Below, piece after piece: positions 20,055 through 22,897 of a stretch of DNA of 22,897 bases. Under the pieces are notes generated by a model, which worked only from the letters and a program-made list of their open reading frames with translations, was not told the DNA's origin and searched no databases. How positions within the stretch are numbered: the stretch's first letter is position 1; each line of letters starts with the position of its first letter. The DNA comes from a virus. Both the position numbers and the translations under genes were made by a program. The stretch spans positions 1 through 22,897 of IMG/VR virus record IMGVR_UViG_3300020001_000009; one strand, 5' to 3'.

Positions 20055-20349
20055 CCTCATTACCGGCGACCGCTGTGATTCATTATTCAGTATTCAACAG
20101 CAATTAATGGCGGATCTCCAAAACAAGATTGCGGACCAAGCCGGCATAATCGTTCAACTCCATGACCAGACCGGAGAGTTCCAAAACATCAAAACGCAAT
20201 GGCTGGGCAAGCAGGTTGATTACCAGGGCGAAATCAAAATACTGGAGAAAAAAGTTAGGCGTCTGAATTTTAACGGGATTCTGAAAGATATTGGATTGGC
20301 GCTGGCCGCCATTGGGATTATTGCTGTTGTGGCTAAGCATGGGATTTAG
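19939..20349 (+). CDS. Exported coiled-coil protein overlapping the previous gene (136 aa)
   Basis: The first 21 residues are a signal peptide with a predicted cut after ASFG (MKPYSIVTLMLLCLITTASF then GQ). A helical segment follows (QQQLMADLQNKIADQAGIIV), and a C-terminal hydrophobic helix (about 113-131, DIGLALAAIGIIAVVAKHG) could anchor it. It is not a lipoprotein, unlike classical Rz1. Starting 116 nt inside the previous gene suggests the two work as a pair, perhaps a two-component envelope-disruption system. The function remains an inference. Confidence 0.5.
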   Translation: MKPYSIVTLMLLCLITTASFGQDFPILYPRWQKEAIVHDLITGDRCDSLFSIQQQLMADLQNKIADQAGIIVQLHDQTGEFQNIKTQWLGKQVDYQGEIKILEKKVRRLNFNGILKDIGLALAAIGIIAVVAKHGI

Positions 20350-20394
20350 GCTAAGGGCCTTAATACGGCTATTTGATGGTGTAGAGTAAGCCGG

Positions 20395-20420
20395 AAAAAA
20401 TAAAGCCTCCAATGGCCTTT
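20395..20420 (-). terminator. Terminator for the leftward lysis genes
   Basis: Read leftward, AAAGGCC (20420-20414) pairs with GGCTTT (20407-20402), with one bulged base and a 6-nt loop. It is followed by ATTTTTT (20401-20395). It lies 17 nt past the stop of the membrane protein gene, in the gap between the convergent gene sets. Confidence 0.6.
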
Positions 20421-20436
20421 AAATCAATAATCCTGC

Positions 20437-20883
20437 CTATACTACATAACTCATAAAAAAATATATAGAGAACCCAAGCAGGAAAATCCAGAATTTCAGG
20501 AACAATATACCATACCATGGGAGCATGGTATATATCCTATCTGTCAAGGATTGCTTACCGTCAAGCCCTTCATCCACATACCACCAATTCAAACCGCGTA
20601 ATAAGTTAAGCGCGTAATCAAAAAATAAAACGAACACCCCAAACGATAGAATTAGTGGTTGGAAATAGAATTTTGTTGGGCCCAGCGCCCAATCAAATAT
20701 AGAAACAACAGCCATCATAACCCCCGTGAGTATTGTGTGTGCAGCGTGGTCAACTTCTTTTTTCTGGTTGACGATGGTATGGTAATCCCACCAAAGTCGT
20801 AACCCCAATGGGATAACGAGAAGAAGCATAGCCCAACGAAAACCAAAGTCAGATTGCATACCAAAAAAGATAAATGCTTTCAT
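20437..20883 (-). CDS. Four-helix integral membrane protein, holin candidate (148 aa)
   Basis: Hydrophobic stretches at about 17-33, 47-66, 72-92 and 121-146 predict four membrane helices with short loops. A DHAAHTILTG segment precedes helix 2, and a polar loop (VDEGLDGKQSLTDRIY) precedes the last. It lies 9 nt after the amidase gene on the same strand, where a holin or another lysis-cassette membrane protein would be expected. Four spans are more than in most holins, and no family is recognised, so holin is only a context-based suggestion. Confidence 0.6.
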   Translation of the reverse strand: MKAFIFFGMQSDFGFRWAMLLLVIPLGLRLWWDYHTIVNQKKEVDHAAHTILTGVMMAVVSIFDWALGPTKFYFQPLILSFGVFVLFFDYALNLLRGLNWWYVDEGLDGKQSLTDRIYTMLPWYGILFLKFWIFLLGFSIYFFMSYVV

Positions 20884-20892
20884 ACAATTTAG

Positions 20893-21486
20893 TTAAAGTA
20901 AAGGTAAGAAATTTACTTGCATAGACTCCAAAGTATTTCCTCCGAAAAAGTTAGTGCCCGGACAGCTTTTTGTAACCGGGTTAGGATATTTTTCCGGATC
21001 ATCAACCCATCTCGCGCCCGTAACTATATCGTAGAAATGATGATATACGATTGACTCCGTTGATGGCACTAATTTAAACTTTAACAGTAAAGCAGTATTC
21101 ATTTTGATGATCGTCTCCCGGTGGACATCCGTCATGTCATCCCCATCTATATCAAAATTTCCCAAATGCTCAATGCAGATTCCATATTGATTCGCGCCCT
21201 TGATTCCCGCTGGTATAGTATCAAATGGCCTGCCCAGTGCTATGGTTCCGTCTGGGAACGAAGTTAAATTCTGCGCTATTTGCGCAAATCCATTTTGCAT
21301 CTGAAATGCTTCCATGCTTTCCAGCCAATGGAAATGATCTGGTAACTTTTGCCAGCTCTCATAGTCGGGTTTCCATGTGTGATGCTGTTGGATTAATCCA
21401 ATCCTGCGTGTAACGTTTAACGTTGTTAACCACGTCTCGAAAGCCGGGAAATCAAATAGAATGAATTTACCTTTTACTGTTTTCAT
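20893..21486 (-). CDS. N-acetylmuramoyl-L-alanine amidase (Amidase_2, endolysin), 197 aa
   Basis: This is the likely cell-wall lysis enzyme, cutting the amide bond between N-acetylmuramic acid and L-alanine. Zinc-site residues can be followed in order: IQQHHTW (H35/H36), YGICIEHLGN (E106), IVYHHFYD (H149/H150) and KSCPGTNF (K173-x-C175, matching K128-x-C130 of T7 lysozyme). There is no signal peptide or separate wall-binding domain, so it needs a holin or spanin route. The neighbouring membrane genes agree with that. ATG at 21486. Confidence 0.85.
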   Translation of the reverse strand: MKTVKGKFILFDFPAFETWLTTLNVTRRIGLIQQHHTWKPDYESWQKLPDHFHWLESMEAFQMQNGFAQIAQNLTSFPDGTIALGRPFDTIPAGIKGANQYGICIEHLGNFDIDGDDMTDVHRETIIKMNTALLLKFKLVPSTESIVYHHFYDIVTGARWVDDPEKYPNPVTKSCPGTNFFGGNTLESMQVNFLPLL

Positions 21487-21535
21487 TTTTTTTGTGTTTG
21501 GCTTTCATTAAATCTAGTAAAAAAAGTAACAATAC

Positions 21536-21904
21536 CTATTCACTTACCCTCAAAAAGTCTAGCACCTCGCTTACAATTCCCTGCACCCCGGCTTTCATTA
21601 CGTAACTATCTACCCCCGAGTTTCGAGCCAGATCCAGGTCCTCATCATCCGGTGGAAACTTAGACGAGTACAGCAGAAATGGAATATGTCTCTTTTTTTC
21701 TCCGTGCCTAATAAGTTTCGCGAGTTCAAAACCACTTATATTAGGCATATTAACATCCGATATGATCAATGAAAATTCAAAATCCCCCATCATCTTTAAT
21801 GCTTGTTGGCCGTTTGACGCACTCATGGTCTTGAACCCCTTTTGCCTGAAGTTCTCCTCCAAGAGCTTACGTTGCAACTCATTATCTTCTACGATTAACA
21901 TCAT
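21536..21904 (-). CDS. Stand-alone CheY-like response-regulator receiver (122 aa)
   Basis: This is a complete receiver domain with no output domain. The acidic pocket is E6-D7 (LIVEDNE), the phospho-acceptor is D50 (LIISDVNMPNISGFELA), the switch Ser is S80/S81 (FLLYSSK), and the conserved Lys is K104 (SYVMKAG). All residues needed for phosphorylation are present. The length equals CheY. It overlaps the upstream membrane/coiled-coil gene by 23 nt and precedes the amidase. A phage-borne receiver is unusual. It might intercept a host histidine-kinase signal, or it may be cargo acquired from the host. No kinase gene is in the window. Confidence 0.85.
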   Translation of the reverse strand: MMLIVEDNELQRKLLEENFRQKGFKTMSASNGQQALKMMGDFEFSLIISDVNMPNISGFELAKLIRHGEKKRHIPFLLYSSKFPPDDEDLDLARNSGVDSYVMKAGVQGIVSEVLDFLRVSE

Positions 21905-22139
21905 TTCCTGAGAATGCTTTTATCGCGTCTTGAATGTTATCCGCTATGGACTTGAGTTCTGTAATCTCGCTTTTGATGAAGTTGTCAAGCCTTTTTGTAA
22001 CTGAATTCATGCTTATGATTAATTTCTCTACATCTTTTTGCATCCCAGATATTTTTATAATTGAAAAACTTACCCACGACAGCCATCCAGCAAAAGCCAG
22101 TAAAGCTATACCGAAAACGAAATCAGTTGACGCCGGCAT
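21882..22139 (-). CDS. Membrane-anchored coiled-coil protein (85 aa)
   Basis: An N-terminal membrane helix (about 6-29, DFVFGIALLAFAGWLSWVSF) is followed by a charged helical region with heptad spacing (GMQKDVEKLIISMNSVTKRL, then SIADNIQDAIKAF). Its stop lies 23 nt inside the receiver gene. It could be a spanin or holin-associated protein. Its coupling to the receiver gene hints at a shared function, but it has no histidine-kinase motifs. Confidence 0.6.
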   Translation of the reverse strand: MPASTDFVFGIALLAFAGWLSWVSFSIIKISGMQKDVEKLIISMNSVTKRLDNFIKSEITELKSIADNIQDAIKAFSGNDVNRRR

Positions 22140-22142
22140 CCT

Positions 22143-22667
22143 TTATGGTACTTTAGGCGAATCAACAGTTGTTTTTGTTTCCGTTGTAACCGTTGTTGCT
22201 TCCTGTTGTTTTACTGGCGGCACGGATGACAAGCCTCCTTTAAATGCCAATGCCCAATCGAAAATATATCGTCCGAATACTTGGTAGGCAATTAACCCGG
22301 TAATGATATATAGCGCAATTACTTGCGTGTTTGAGCTATTCGTAAAAAAGGCAACACGGCCAATTATTGGTGGGAAAATAAGTATTGAATAAAATGTCAC
22401 TTGTTCCCCTCCCTCCCATGCTTCGTTTTTACCTGTCATTCTCAGACCCGCGATCATTTCTTTTTTGTAGTAAAGAAACAAAGCCCAAAAGAACAAAGTC
22501 ACCCCACCCCACATCAAAAGACTGTCAATCCGCTCAGGGTTTTTTGCCAGGTGAAAGAAATAACTTTCAAACACATTGAACTTTCCATGGGTGATATTTT
22601 GTACCCTTGCCATGGTGTCTACTGACTTATGAATTATTGAATCTGGCAATGTTTGAAATAAGGTCAT
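22143..22667 (-). CDS. Multi-span membrane protein (174 aa)
   Basis: Three hydrophobic spans are predicted (about 48-66 LLMWGGVTLFFWALFLYY, 92-110 and 115-135). A preceding soluble N-terminal part has ARVQNITHGKFNVFESYFFH, and the tail is a Thr/Val/Pro-rich flexible stretch. It lies 3 nt upstream of the coiled-coil membrane gene in the same operon. A holin or other lysis-cassette role is possible from context. No family is recognised. Confidence 0.6.
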   Translation of the reverse strand: MTLFQTLPDSIIHKSVDTMARVQNITHGKFNVFESYFFHLAKNPERIDSLLMWGGVTLFFWALFLYYKKEMIAGLRMTGKNEAWEGGEQVTFYSILIFPPIIGRVAFFTNSSNTQVIALYIITGLIAYQVFGRYIFDWALAFKGGLSSVPPVKQQEATTVTTETKTTVDSPKVP

Positions 22668-22684
22668 GATTTATTTGTTTACGG

Positions 22685-22897
22685 TTAATGTCTCAATCCT
22701 CTGTATCCCCAATCGTACCAAGGTGATGTACTTTCCTGCAAACCCTGCACGGGGTAGTTGTCGGGGTCGCTATACGAACCCACCATTACAGGTGACCCGC
22801 AGGTTCCAATAACGTTACCGTGATTCCCAACCTGGCCCGTGATTGTATTTGTATAGCCTACTACCCTGTTATCCAGATACATTGTCGTAGAGCCATC
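22685..22897 (-). CDS. C-terminal end of a probable tail/structural protein (partial, cut by right edge)
   Basis: The frame is open through the right edge; the ATG at 22882 is internal, since DGSTT precedes it. The visible 70 residues are Gly/Tyr/Val-rich: MYLDNRVVGYTNTITGQ, then GSPVMVGSYSDPDNYPVQG, ending PWYDWGYRGLRH. This resembles the final strands of a LamG/concanavalin-like domain ('lYldG..v......G..vm.G'), as in phage tail fibres or other virion surface proteins. The assignment is tentative because most of the gene lies outside the window. Confidence 0.5.
   Translation of the reverse strand, partial: DGSTTMYLDNRVVGYTNTITGQVGNHGNVIGTCGSPVMVGSYSDPDNYPVQGLQESTSPWYDWGYRGLRH

Noticed and set aside
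1-22897. CRISPR arrays, insertion sequences, integrase genes
   Set aside because: I saw no regularly spaced direct repeats with unique spacers, no transposase motifs, and no tyrosine or serine recombinase. The 1.3-1.5 kb repeats are irregularly spaced and in both orientations.
22685-22897. Diversity-generating retroelement variable region at the tail-protein end
   Set aside because: The C-terminal Gly/Tyr-rich end drew attention, but no reverse transcriptase or template repeat is present in the window.

Overview
The window looks like part of a tailed-phage genome (free phage or prophage) whose host is probably a member of the Bacteroidota. The phage call rests on a partial terminase small subunit, a PrimPol-SF3 helicase, a family A DNA polymerase, a phage-type ssDNA-binding protein, two recombination-type nucleases, a T7-lysozyme-like amidase and many tiny tightly packed genes. 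The host call is an inference. A near-perfect Bacteroidota promoter (TTG, 19 nt, TATATTTG) sits at 18957-18986. Most starts lack a clear Shine-Dalgarno. Several export signals have a Bacteroidota look, such as a predicted cut after ASFG.

Layout. (1) 1-8428, leftward: DNA polymerase, DNMT3-like cytosine methyltransferase, ParB-like protein, Dam-like adenine methyltransferase, DUF4406 nucleotide-hydrolase-like protein, a small protein, and the PrimPol-helicase, nearly all joined by 4-nt ATGA stop/start overlaps. Next comes a 250-bp non-coding block packed with CTCGGTAACAAAAA repeats in both orientations (possible origin or control region), then a Cys-rich protein, two small proteins and the terminase small subunit running off the left edge. 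(2) 8429-8573: divergent control region. (3) 8574-20349, rightward: ssDNA-binding protein, PD-(D/E)XK exonuclease, ERCC4-type nuclease, a run of small genes most of which are preceded by a repeated AAACTATCA box, an odd 95-nt tRNA-like gene, a Pif1/RecD-like helicase, a MerR-type DNA-binding protein, a possible recombination accessory protein, a third small methyltransferase, many small accessory proteins (DUF551, zinc ribbon, short basic protein), and an overlapping pair of membrane/secreted proteins that may be spanin-like. (4) 20437-22897, leftward: a membrane protein, an amidase endolysin, a stand-alone CheY-like receiver, two more membrane proteins and the C-terminal end of a probable structural/tail protein cut by the right edge.

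How the parts fit. The two divergent arms from 8.5 kb would supply a complete replication/recombination set: primase-helicase, polymerase, SSB, exonuclease, structure-specific nuclease and a second helicase. The methyltransferase/ParB block would modify phage DNA. The right-hand leftward block looks like lysis plus the edge of the virion genes. The least ordinary elements are the repeated AAACTATCA start-site box (10.78-12.59 kb), the repeat-rich block at 1.31-1.55 kb, the tRNA-like gene with a much enlarged anticodon arm, and the phage-borne receiver domain.
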